From NCBI GenBank assembly GCA_000507305.1, contig DF240501.1, forward strand, positions 1 through 64,000: a DNA stretch of 64,000 nt. The letters run 5' to 3'. Made by a program: the position numbers and the translations under genes. A model generated the notes under the pieces. It worked only from the letters and a program-made list of their open reading frames with translations, was not told the DNA's origin and searched no databases. Source of the DNA: Breviolum minutum Mf 1.05b.01. Taxonomy: Eukaryota > Sar > Dinophyceae > Suessiales > Symbiodiniaceae. This document shows positions 43,901 to 50,192 of the stretch, piece by piece (position 1 is the stretch's first letter; every line of letters starts with the position of its first letter).

Positions 43901-45612
43901 CTGGTATCCCACCCATGTACCTGGAAACATGGATGAGGTGAAGCAGATTCATTTGATTTGGGAGGCAGGGGGAAAGGACTTGAAACCATTCAGGTTTTTG
44001 TTGCAACTATCTTTGGTTTAGAAATCTTGTCATACAGCTGCTATCTTGGTCCTGAACCTGAAATTTGTGGAGGCTTATGGACGTTTCGTGGAAGAGGCGT
44101 TCCCTGAGAAACCCTTGATCATCACAGAGGCAGGGTGGCTGTTCGTCAGCAATAGATGTTTGGATACCGTCGGATAGGGAAGTATGCTATGGGGAGGGGT
44201 GGTGTTTCTCATCCACTGACCGCATTAAATCCATTAAAGATAATCTTTAATCTTTATGATTATATGTTTATTTATATCCAATGCGTATATACCAACAAAG
44301 TTTGGGTCCATGGCACCAAACTAAGATCTCGTTTTGCTTTAGCAACAAATGAGAAGAGATGTCTTCCCAGCACTAGACCAGATACCCCAACAAAAACAGC
44401 ACATAGAACTATTCAACACAAGTAGAATCTAGAATTGAACTCTCAAACATATTCTGTATGTCTATTTTAGTATGTACGTTTTTTTCTGTACATGCCCCAA
44501 TATGTTTCCCACGTTATATCTATATATATATATATATTGTGTGTGTGAATTTTTTGGGGCGCCCCTTGTCAGGCTGGTGCGGGTGGCCTTTATGCCCTTC
44601 ATGGTCCCAGTGAGGAAAAGTGGACCGAAGAATACCAAAGTCCCTTGGCCTCGGCCTCGGGATGATGGCAACCGATGATCACCTGCTCCCCCAATTACCC
44701 TGGTAGGTAACGGTAAAAGGTGTTACCCGAAAAGGTACCCGGTACCCAAACAAAAACACCATCCAAAACCACGACGGCAGAAGGGAGAGGATAAGGGTTA
44801 ATTGTCCAGAATTGAGCCAGGTAGTATTTTCTTTTGATGGTCAATTGATGGTAGTTGCTGTCATGTAAAATGCATGCTGTGTTGTTTTGGAATGGTGGAA
44901 ACATATGGAAACATATCACATTGTATAATTCAAAAACATTATGCTATTAGTATTCAGGTTTGGTGGGGATTCCTGGGTTTGCACATCTTTGTACCACCGT
45001 CTCATGAATGCCATTTTCCTGATGACTAGATTGTGTGGGATCCTGGCTGCCCAGGTTTGTTGATGCAAATGCACTACCTTTCAATCTTTACAAATCCGAA
45101 GATTGCGGGCTTGGCTTTATGGCAATTTGCTGACATTCCCATTGATCGCGCTGTCTCCAATGATGAGCACAGGCCTAGGGGACTCAACAACAAAGGCACC
45201 TGAGCTGCACGGGATTGAGCATACCTTTTCCAGGTGAGAGGGAGCGCTCGGGGCGACTATCACATCCACAACTACACTTAGAAACAAAAAAATACCGAAA
45301 AGGCATTGAAAAAAAGAGTTGTCACCAGTCAGCTCAGCCACCAAACATCATTGTCATCATTGTCAATCACTGCTGTTGATGGAAGAAATCCCAAACAACC
45401 ACCCGGGATGTATAAAAACCTTGAAAATAATAGGCGGCTAACCTACCAACCTCAACTGGTGACCGCCGGATTTCTTCCATCTTCCGTTGCGCTCAGGTGT
45501 CTTGAGCCTCAGTCGTTTGCCAAAAGTTGCTTTCCAGGCCCTCCGATTGCTGCGCCACTCGTCCTTGAAGCAGAAATTACCAAACGTTACTTGGGGCTGG
45601 ACATGGAAGTAG
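17118..45612 (+). CDS. Glycoside hydrolase family 2 enzyme (beta-glucuronidase/beta-galactosidase type), many exons, hosting other genes
   Basis: Would hydrolyse beta-linked glucuronic acid, galactose or a related sugar with retention; the substrate cannot be told. Exons with supported limits: 17118-17174 (LNGTWSF), 17434-17490, 18846-18936, 19221-~19275 (VALYRTKVEVPD), 19703-19742, 20041-20137, 21069-21164 (VLVDNRFD, FDWYQ), 21582-~21740, ~21919-22031 (TWSPEEPHLHRLK), 25145-25178, 25467-25542 (FGLRTVATKG, LLNGAPVK), 26274-26358 (GFNRHE), 26947-26973 (27 nt, GANFVRG), 28331-28426 (FLDLCDEHGLLVWEE), 28899-28975, 29404-29435 (FFNEG, acid/base Glu), 29542-~29593; then 43856-43964 (YADVCAFHHYPAWY), 44073-44129 (PLIITEAG, nucleophile Glu), 44573-44639, 45055-45195 (ALWQFADIPIDR, RPRGLNNKG), 45497-45612 (stop TAG). 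The order follows the family from sugar-binding domain to barrel end, without overlap or repetition. The start exon and possibly one exon around 29.67 kb are unresolved. No exon I placed is broken. Junctions follow AG|G with GT, GC or GA donors. Confidence 0.82.
17954..18056. mobile_element. Fold-back element, family B copy 2
   Basis: TACCCTCCTGGGAACTAACA at the left and TTAGTTCCCTGGAGGGTA at the right form inverted ends. It lies in a GH2 intron, just before a family D element. Confidence 0.75.
18085..18187. mobile_element. Fold-back element, family D copy 1
   Basis: Inverted ends GGGTGTTTCCAAAAATAGGG and CCCTATTTTTGGAAACATCC. The centre TAGGGTTTTCCATTATAAAC is shared with the copy at 32456, so the two are diverged copies of one element. 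Confidence 0.85.
19053..19170. mobile_element. Fold-back element resembling family B
   Basis: AACTAAGATACCCCACCTTG and later repeats of GGTGGGATATCTT form nested inverted repeats around the GGAAAAGGAAAATCA motif also found in family B. It looks like a composite or internally duplicated copy. Confidence 0.5.
19296..19389. mobile_element. Fold-back element, family B copy 3
   Basis: Left arm ACCTCCTGGGAACTAACATA, right arm TATGTTAATTCCCTGGAGGG. Begins within about 25 nt of the end of the GH2 exon that starts at 19221. Confidence 0.7.
20152..20248. mobile_element. Fold-back element, family B copy 4 (diverged)
   Basis: Arms ACCTTGAGGGAATTAATATA and ATATGTTAGTTCCCAGGAAG, with the family's GGGGAAAAGGAAAATCATCTT core. 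It starts 14 nt after the end of the GH2 exon 20041-20137. Confidence 0.65.
22032..25144 (+). other. GH2 intron of 3,113 nt containing a complete gene
   Basis: The upstream GH2 exon ends HRLK with a GTGGGG donor at 22032. The downstream exon begins after CAG at 25145 and continues VALMDGAEMLDC in phase, matching the usual GH2 link between the 'WSPEEPHL' strand and the 'FGLRTV' strand. The intron contains an intronless same-strand gene at 22188-24845. The remaining 299 nt after that gene's stop hold nothing recognisable. Confidence 0.8.
22188..24845 (+). CDS. Intronless EF-hand / ankyrin-repeat / ZZ zinc-finger protein, 885 aa
   Basis: Probable signalling scaffold at membranes. I chose the ATG at 22188 because it gives MGCTSSTSAP, a good N-myristoylation signal (Gly2, Ser6) with a nearby Cys. 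The frame is open 135 codons further upstream, but that part overlaps a GH2 exon and intron. Order: one canonical EF-hand loop (residues 156-167, D-L-D-S-S-G-D-L-D-V-H-E); a region around 310-490 with FVSHYW and later FKRIWCLFEV, which I read only as TIR-like; about six ankyrin repeats (around 570-788, e.g. AAQQGHASTVALLLDNGAN); and a ZZ-type zinc finger (around 790-840, CDGC ... KCTEC ... CQVCF ... DHAFDRI). There is no intron over 2.66 kb, unlike the neighbouring genes, and it lies wholly inside a GH2 intron on the same strand, which suggests a retroposed copy. No poly-A tract or target duplication is evident. Confidence 0.9.
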   Translation: MGCTSSTSAPEGAALPFLLGGELQSFLHVKTLAEQDCGVDLGGHIDVEDQKERIIRMCRSLSSLQAPKAPGPGVSEDAEEESPLAEQNGVAQSPPIVDAPADQQCHLPMVQRKQSYLPCPVWCKADLQRWESELLGVSAELKQKLLDPHFVAQRCDLDSSGDLDVHELEQAVKVFGKRLATERLEELMRGQLRITKERFAEIVASLESSDSRRTVPHSLRGMALGQLQHLDALFVASGWLAAQCESFNVTNAQAIKEKTMFQQAPNLYAMENFVVTPMSSPGDCAARDHDLLQSVPQAQDKTSFSELVNAYGLFVHCFVSHYWGHLFSKTMRALRTWAEENYLKVHTEQPQSIVFWICLFALNQHVAAEEVGENPMQGPFNAALAQAECGAVLVLDEQVNPFKRIWCLFEVSRLQALNKSLEVICDTGSLSKSSNGCSSASREMLLRTCTELWKVSARRASCSVKDDKYRIFEEIINEDWKPAIAMLKKSLLQELERYELHDIFSEFDCYIQSLLSTSLLERLLVCGQFQEAAVCCLHGAQASEDAVDQICASFEANEQRRRWLDDMLVRSVEDESMVKSLLDRKASVTARRQSDGAPVLVLAAGHGLDSVVKLLLDHRADVAARKTREGITSLISAAQQGHASTVALLLDNGANCRATKMKGWGAGASALSLAAFNGHESVVKVLLDSTGVLYKLPVIFAAVGDRPGVLKLLLDYRAPVEERNSDGSTPLISAVFFRRTSALKFLLWSRANVEATRKDGANALSLAAGNEDVCATMLLLHYGADRSQVRDIHFRECDGCGAEPIKGCRFKCTECADCDFCQVCFDKKNQLLGGRCADHAFDRIQTPRLFLEQIMCRGLFEAIATQASEQGVEQIPNLIHRAYGD
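26600..26708. mobile_element. Fold-back element, family E copy 1
   Basis: ACACTCCGGTAAACTAACAT at the left pairs with ATGTTAGTTTACTTCAGTTG at the right. The centre GAAGATGTATT...CCTATTGAA is shared with the copy at 63531. It lies in a GH2 intron. Confidence 0.8.
27555..27574 (+). other. Possible relict spliced-leader sequence
   Basis: ATAGTCACTAGTGGCTCAAG matches the 3' part of the dinoflagellate spliced leader (GTAGCCATTTTGGCTCAAG) at 15 of 19 leader positions with one inserted base, including the last nine bases. It sits 46 nt before the ATG of the 118-aa ORF. Decayed leaders in front of intronless genes are the accepted mark of retroposed trans-spliced mRNA in dinoflagellates. A chance match is possible. 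Confidence 0.4.
27621..27977 (+). CDS. Intronless 118-aa protein, unknown function, inside a GH2 intron
   Basis: Complete ORF from ATG to TGA. The sequence starts MTDAEKAKVMAESGSSLG, continues with a Lys/Glu-rich helix, then a compact part rich in Gly, Pro and hydrophobics (VTFFGVGMDPNDCPAIQIG), and ends in an acidic DLIDDDE tail. No signal peptide, membrane segment or known family seen. Composition and length are protein-like and the frame is uninterrupted, so I think it is real. It lies between GH2 exons 26947-26973 and 28331-28426, so in a 1,357-nt intron on the same strand. The frame is also open upstream to an AG at about 27598, so it could instead be an exon of a larger gene. A spliced-leader-like sequence lies 46 nt upstream. 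Confidence 0.62.
   Translation: MTDAEKAKVMAESGSSLGMEPKVQKMMELNSLREKLSEKFMEDNKGSVTFFGVGMDPNDCPAIQIGVPPEVDQNSLKIPEELAAVNVMFKTMGWPTHGGCLGALKIPTEQCDLIDDDE
28045..28107 (+). repeat. Interspersed repeat, copy 2 of 2
   Basis: Diverged copy of 1336-1398 (CTTGGGGAAATGATCCAAGT, then GACTAATATG and AATCCACCAACTAG). It starts 68 nt downstream of the stop of the 118-aa ORF, inside the GH2 intron. Confidence 0.65.
28783..28860. mobile_element. Fold-back element, family G
   Basis: CTCCATGTATGGAATATTAT at the left pairs with AAATATTCCATACATGGAG at the right. It ends 38 nt before the GH2 exon that starts at 28899. A related segment around 38550-38610 shares CCATGTATGGTAAAT. Confidence 0.6.
30292..30400. mobile_element. 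Fold-back element, family A copy 2
   Basis: TATTGATGGAAGAAATCC at the left and GGATTTCTTCCATCAAC at the right; same family as the elements at 14208 and 45374. It starts 129 nt before a candidate exon at 30421. Confidence 0.85.
30421..35295 (+). CDS. Unidentified multi-exon gene, or more than one
   Basis: A series of exon-like segments on the + strand, in order: 30421-30512 (after ATATCAG; SKEPVRPALAELDTDSKE), about 31053-31111 (PNVLDPMKRQADLSPAEGEG), 31870-31987 (LRIIRFGIEHPEGDGRGIG), about 32637-32770 (LNKTAEAAKLAAGPDGQT), 32845-32960, 33484-33590 (AKEGAVEAAFHLSRLQSK, loosely like a helical repeat), 33822-33991 (a helical exon with SALYLQSTADQMPKLLAGHG, GT donor), about 34481-34550, about 34607-34745 and a last exon ending ACEIMNELGIPRNDAWPK with TGA at 35293-35295. 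I do not recognise the product and cannot show that all belong together; exon limits other than 33822-33991 are approximate. All lie between the two halves of the GH2 barrel. Confidence 0.35.
32041..32083 (+). repeat. GAT trinucleotide repeat
   Basis: Uninterrupted GAT/ATG units; no coding meaning inferred. Confidence 0.9.
32456..32552. mobile_element. Fold-back element, family D copy 2
   Basis: GGGTGTTTCCGATAATAGTG at the left and CCCTATTTTTGGAAACACCC at the right, with the same TAGGGTTTTCCATTATAAAC centre as the element at 18085. Confidence 0.85.
33275..33406. mobile_element. Fold-back element, family F
   Basis: Terminal inverted repeats TAGGATTCTTAAGGGGGG and CCCCCCTTAAGAATCCTA are perfect over 18 bp. 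The interior has short repeats of the TTCCCTAA/ATTCCTAA type. Single copy in the window. Confidence 0.75.
34762..34905 (+). repeat. Long CTA/ACT trinucleotide repeat
   Basis: About 140 bp of CTA units with a few CTT, CCA and CAA changes. It creates poly-Leu, poly-Ser and poly-Val frames on the two strands that I do not treat as genes. A shorter repeat of the same motif is at 52-114. Confidence 0.95.
36369..40056 (+). CDS. EngB/YihA-type GTP-binding protein, multi-exon
   Basis: Translation-factor-class GTPase; family members assist ribosome assembly in bacteria, mitochondria or plastids. Exons: about 36369-36442 (P-loop GRVNSGKSS, preceded by PEVVFI), 37344-37441 (G3 motif DTPGLG), 37877-37905 (29 nt), 38038-38168 (LVDARNHKLLPGDKQLL and G4 motif TKID), 38673-38732, and 39878-40056 (IMFASARSLRGVDHLW, the G5-like SA motif, then TAA). 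The exon that should carry the switch I loop between 36443 and 37343 was not found, and the N-terminus is uncertain; an exon around 35940-36120 may belong here. The frame joins cleanly across four junctions: 37441|GA to 37877, 37905|GC to 38038, 38168|GC to 38673, 38732|GT to 39878. The P-loop has Val-Asn-Ser where bacterial EngB usually has Ser-Asn-Val. It lies between the halves of the GH2 gene. Confidence 0.76.
36941..37039 (-). other. Antisense exon-like ORF inside the GTPase gene
   Basis: On the reverse strand, after a pyrimidine-rich CGTAG acceptor, a 32-codon frame encodes a regular amphipathic helix (ALVLEAGANFVKELNKACER, then LAAKL and TGA). Codon choice and composition are more protein-like than the surroundings. 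It could be the last exon of a reverse-strand gene, a decayed gene fragment, or chance. Confidence 0.3.
40623..43393 (+). CDS. Unidentified acidic multi-exon protein
   Basis: Exon-like segments in order: about 40623-40690 (DIARKELERLRTMGPEARGG), about 41397-41541 (very acidic, SFDGEEWAEDVDYDPGAQ), about 41701-41830 (MDDMDDMDDEDFDEDLYSA), about 42606-42690 (DQELERRWEAFDDETVSEA) and a last exon about 43238-43393 (RSKGRLISWGSSATVTDRLE ... DDVDAYFMG, TGA). The repeated Asp/Glu-rich character suggests one gene. No family recognised. The early part could instead continue the GTPase gene. The stop is 463 nt before the first downstream GH2 exon. Confidence 0.35.
40712..40782. repeat. Short inverted repeat (hairpin)
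   Basis: AAACCCTAAG ... AAACCCCT and AGGGGTTT ... CTTAGGGTT pair over a short loop. Possibly a shortened fold-back element; no second copy seen. Confidence 0.55.
45374..45482. mobile_element. Fold-back element, family A copy 3 (last GH2 intron)
   Basis: TGTTGATGGAAGAAATCCC at the left and GGATTTCTTCCATC at the right. It lies in the intron between GH2 exons 45055-45195 and 45497-45612 and ends 14 nt before the last exon. Confidence 0.82.
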
Positions 45613-48600
45613 GATTGACGGAAATATTTGTGGATATTTCATGCAGATACAAAAACACTTTTTTGAAAAACACATATTTGTACCCATGTATGCATACCAA
45701 CACATACACACGATTTCATGCCATTTTACATGCATATGCATATCGTATTGTTTACATTAATTTGCCTTGTATTTGTCGATTTATACCTGCATATTGGATT
45801 GCAGATGTAAATCACAAAACAAGCTGCAAACTGCCTTTTTTGATTCTGGTCCTCGTGGCTGATGTATTTCTCAAGTCCAGATCTATGGCAAAGCATAGTG
45901 TGGGTATGAGTAGCATAGCTACAGCTCCTACCATGTTTTTTGTGAAGATCGTTGGTTACTTCTCCATTCAACACCCATGTCATCTTCACTTCTTGGGCTG
46001 TGTTGGCTTTGCACCCCGTCGGAGTAGCCGCGTACCCATTGAAACAAGTTGGCTTTGAGGAAAGCGAAAGTCTGGAGAATATTTTGGTTTGATCCTGCCC
46101 CCCGAGGACGAAGTCTTGGAAATTTTGTTGGTGAGGTCAACAACCCAATGTGGTAATGACACGTAACCGTAACATGAATTAATAGTGAGATAATCTTGGA
46201 TGCTTCACTGTACACATGTGCAATCTCCATGAGCAACTGCATTTAATGACAGAGGTGAAAAGTAGTGTTGGCCGGCTGGCGGACAGGTTGTGTAGGAATA
46301 AGTGTTATCTTCGAAGGGGATCAAAATGAGGTTGGGAGTTGGAGGTCCTCCATGAAAGCCGCCCTGCACAGAACCTATTTAATGCAAGGAGATCCTTCAT
46401 CTCACCTTTTTCATCCTTTCTTCTCTATTGTTTCTTTGAATGTATTTACTAGGTATGTTTTCATGCTTTTTGTTTTTGAATGTTTCACTTACTGGATCCT
46501 TTGGTGCTTCATTTGGCGTTTGCTGTTTGCTCTTTTGGACAGTTGGATACATTTGTTGAACCGTCACCTTCAAAGCAACCTTTTGGAACTGTGGGTATCC
46601 CATGGACGGTTTGTTGTTTTCAGCAGCAATTTGCGATGGATGACTTTGCTGGATTGGCAGCAAGGCCCATCTAAGGATCCAATCACCTGCGAGTAGTTTC
46701 ACGGAACATAACTTTACGTTTCAAAAGTGATGCATGAGCCCCCCAATCATCAGCTTAGAATACAACTGGATGCCATATAGGAAAACTTAAATATTCAAGG
46801 GTGTCAACCACCACCGGATGCTCGAGAAATCCCAGGGAATCCCATATGACGATTGATCCCAACGGGATTTTGCCCCGTAGGACTCCGAGCGGCTTACGGG
46901 CCTTTTCAAGGTTTGACGACGACGGAGGATATGGGGTGCGCAAAAGAAAGATGGGCGCGATCTGAGTTGTTGGTAGGGCCGGGATGTCCATGAGGGGTCT
47001 TTTGGCAAATTCAAGAAAAGGGCTTTTTTCCTTCAGAAAACCTGAAAGGACCTGAAAGGACTTGTCATATCAAACGGATGGTTTCAGACAACACTGAAGA
47101 TTCCAAGACTTCTTTTACCCTTGGGCTGGCTGCATCCCTAAAGCACCGTTTCGTCGCCATTTTGGATCGGAAGGGATCTGCTGAAACTGCCACAAGAGTT
47201 CAAGCCACATGCCAGGGTTTAATCACTTGTTGTAGGTGGGTTTTGGAGAGGCACTGGCATTTGAGTCAGTCTTTTTTTTCTTGGAAGCCCTTTGAACTGT
47301 TGAATATTTGCATTCCACCACAATCTGAATCTAGAAAGACAATGGTACTGAACAGGTATCAGGATGGCATCAGGCAGTGGAAGACCAACAAAAACAAAGC
47401 AACAAAAAAACACGCTTATCAAAACACAAAAACAAACATAGATTATAAATTATAAACAATCCAGACCATATCCACATCGAAGCATTACAGAATTCCATTG
47501 AATAAGGGATTTTCCAGAGGTGGTGCCTCAAGGTGGCAAGGTGCTTAGCCGTTGAGCTTGGGAAAACCGTTGAAACGTTTGAGCTCCCGTGAGTATGACA
47601 AGATGATACAAGATGTGACTCATATTACCAATGTCATTCTTACAGAAACGTGATGATGGACGATGATGATGATGTTGTTGATGATGATGTTGATGATGAT
47701 GATGATGATGATGAAGCAGAAGTGGTGGGCACCAGTCTCAAGGAACAAGCACACATGCATTGTGTGATGCATCCACATCAATCCTTTCCTCAATCCATCA
47801 ATCTGTAAATTTATTGTCGTAGGCTACGTACATAGTGAGAGAGAGAGAGAGAGAGATGCATAGCGTCATAGAAACACATGTTGGCGGCCCCAAGGTCATT
47901 TCTTTGACTGTTTTGTTGTGTCGAGGCGTGGATGAAGACCTTGGAAAAATGCGAATCCTTCTTCTCCAGCAAATTGGCTTCGCCTTGCCTGGCATGTTTT
48001 GTTGTTGACGACACGGATGCCGTTGATGAGGCGACCATGCCTTTGTCTGGAGCTAATTTATGAGAGAAGTTAACGACCACATGAAAATAGTTCTCACATC
48101 GAGTGAAAGGGGGACCACCGTTGTTTTTGTTGTTCCTTCTTCGACAAAGATAAGGTGTCCCCCATGATCATAGACAGGTTTCTGAGCGAGCCAAAAGACT
48201 TGAAAGACGTGAAAGATGAGGCCGGCAGCAGGGCCCGCAAATCCAAGTTTGCATTCTCTTCAACGGGAGTTTTTTGGGGAAGAAATAGCCAGTTCTGGCG
48301 ATCATGCTTTTCAAGCTTGCTGCTTTCAGTCATCACCAGGTTTGAGTTTTAAGGAGTGACATGTGTCCAAGTTGGGTTTGGGCCCGAAGAGTGGGATGAA
48401 ATATACATACCTAGTACAAGTATAGCTGCTAAATGAAGACACGACTTTCTTCTAAAAATGCGGATGAGTTCGACACCTTGGGATGGACTTGAAGCTAAAG
48501 GTATCTAAAGGTGACATTTTCTCAGAAGGTCTGTGCAATTTGGGGATATTCTCTTTAATGGTATTTGCAAATTGTTAGGTTTTGTAGAGAAGTGCATTTT

Positions 48601-48701
48601 AAGAAGCGTAGCGGGAGCTAGGGTATGTTACCTGTTCTTTAACAGACATCCCCTAAACTTGTTTCAGCAACAGTTGGTCATCCCCCTCAATCCCAAATCT
48701 C
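45613..48701 (+). other. Region of unidentified exon fragments
   Basis: Exon-like + strand segments: about 46628-46675 (QFAMDDFAGLAARPI, TAA, probably a terminal exon), 46849-46965 (a frame with LPRRTPSGLRAFSRFDDDGG), 47078-47218 (TEDSKTSFTLGLAASLKHRF), about 48006-48063 (DDTDAVDEATMPLSGANL, TGA, probably terminal) and about 48164-48280 (IIDRFLSEPKDLKDVKDEAG). These suggest the ends of two genes and the start of a third, none recognisable. A GAT repeat lies at 47660-47712 and an AG repeat at 47837-47856. The rest is AT-rich with nothing recognised. Confidence 0.3.
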
Positions 48702-50192
48702 ATGTCGGACGCGGATGGCGGCCGCGACGAGCGCGAGTATGATGTGCTTTTTAAGATCCTCCTTGTGGGAGATGCTAATGTAGGAAAGACTTCATTGTTG
48801 AGTCGCTTCATCGGTGAGGGCTTTGTGGAATCCTACAAGGCTACTATTGGAGTCGACTTCAGAATCAAGAGTTTGGAGATCGACCAGCGACGTGTGAAGT
48901 TGCAAATTTGGGATACAGCAGGCCAAGAACGTTTCGCGCCGCTGGTAAGTTCGTACTTCCGCGGGGGTCACGGCGTGGCCATCGTCTATGACATTACAAA
49001 CCGGGAGTCCTTTGAACGGGTAAATCACTGGGCCAACTTGATGAGGGAACATGCCAACGAAGCTGTCGAAATGATGATCTTGGGCAACAAGTCTGATCTC
49101 GATAATCGTGAGGTGAGTGTTTCGGAGGGTGCAGAGCTTGCAGCAAAATATGAGGCCTTGTGGTGGGAGACCAGTGCTATGTCCAGTGAAAATGTGGAAA
49201 CGGCCTTCACCACCTTGGCACAGAAGATTTTGCAAAATCGACGTCTTACCTATGGCCCAGCTCCGGTTCAAGTTTATGGACCTCCTGTGCTGATTGGAAC
49301 TCCGTTGACTCAGAGAGGCTGCTGTCATCTCTTAGGACCTCCAGGGAATGCATACCATGAAGGATCCCATGTGGATCGGGAGGCCATCATGCAACGATCA
49401 CTGGAACTGCAGGAGTTGCCATCTCTCCATGCCTCTGCTGTGGGTCTGGCGGATGCCTTGGCTCTTGCAGTCTATGCTGGGCACCCATTGGTGGTTCGTG
49501 GCATGACGGCTGACTGGATGTCATTGTTAGCACCCAAAAACTTGGCAGGACTCTTTGGAGACCGTGAAATACCCGTGGCACAGTTGAAAGGAAGTCGCTC
49601 ACAGCCGCCCTTCCGGTCACGACAAATGACTTTGACCACCTTCTTCGAAACAGCATTGGAGACGGCCGAAGTGTATTTGCAACAACTACCTGTGATGGAA
49701 CATTTTCACGAACTCGCAGACTTGGGTCTCCCCATTAATGGTCCTGACCTGCTTCAAGAAGCCCTTGGGGCTTCAGCATTGGTGACGTGCACACTTTTCT
49801 ATGGTGCTGCTGGGATCCAAACGTCCTTACACTTCGACCGGGGCGACTTTGCAACGGACGGAGATGAGGTGAAGTCATCCATCGACAACTTCTTTTTGCA
49901 AGTCGCCGGGCGAAAGCGTTTTCGCCTCTATCGACCCTGCGATCATGATCGTCTCTACCCTCGGGGTGCGGCAGATCCGCAGCGTGCCCCTCATGTGTCG
50001 CAGATTCACGACACAGATGGATCCGACGCATCCGAGGAGTTTCCCTGCTTCAAAGAGGCGAAGATGCGGCGTTTCGAGGTGACCTTAGAAGCCAACGATG
50101 CACTGCTGTTGCCTCGTTGGTGGTGGCATGAGACCTTTGCCTTGAGTGATGGTTATGCTGTGAATTGGTGGTTTGAACCTCGACCCAAATGA
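48702..50192 (+). CDS. Rab GTPase fused to a JmjC/cupin-type oxygenase domain, intronless, 496 aa
   Basis: Residues 1-208 are a complete Rab GTPase: P-loop GDANVGKT (23-30), switch I TIGVDF (48-53), WDTAGQE (70-76), NKSD (129-132), ETSA (156-159) and a C-terminal RGCC (205-208), the usual double-Cys geranylgeranylation tail. The frame then continues through His209 without a stop into a domain of about 260 residues resembling JmjC/cupin-8 Fe(II)- and 2-oxoglutarate-dependent oxygenases: HFD (His377, Asp379) and WWWHETF (His476) supply the metal triad, with GRKRFRLY between them. Prenylation needs a free C-terminus, so the CC motif should be inactive in the fusion. There are no introns over 1.49 kb. 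The start follows from the Rab N-terminus. Either a true fusion, or one coding unit derived from two neighbouring genes. Confidence 0.92.
   Translation: MSDADGGRDEREYDVLFKILLVGDANVGKTSLLSRFIGEGFVESYKATIGVDFRIKSLEIDQRRVKLQIWDTAGQERFAPLVSSYFRGGHGVAIVYDITNRESFERVNHWANLMREHANEAVEMMILGNKSDLDNREVSVSEGAELAAKYEALWWETSAMSSENVETAFTTLAQKILQNRRLTYGPAPVQVYGPPVLIGTPLTQRGCCHLLGPPGNAYHEGSHVDREAIMQRSLELQELPSLHASAVGLADALALAVYAGHPLVVRGMTADWMSLLAPKNLAGLFGDREIPVAQLKGSRSQPPFRSRQMTLTTFFETALETAEVYLQQLPVMEHFHELADLGLPINGPDLLQEALGASALVTCTLFYGAAGIQTSLHFDRGDFATDGDEVKSSIDNFFLQVAGRKRFRLYRPCDHDRLYPRGAADPQRAPHVSQIHDTDGSDASEEFPCFKEAKMRRFEVTLEANDALLLPRWWWHETFALSDGYAVNWWFEPRPK

Noticed and set aside
45195..45203. Apparent stop (NNKGT then TGA) ending the GH2 protein at 45203
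   Set aside because: A GC donor at 45196 joins in phase to the exon at 45497, whose VLSLSRLPKVAFQALRLL matches the usual GH2 C-terminal continuation.
48792..49328. Reverse-strand ORF of 178 codons opposite the Rab domain
   Set aside because: The + strand frame carries all Rab motifs; the reverse frame is a shadow.
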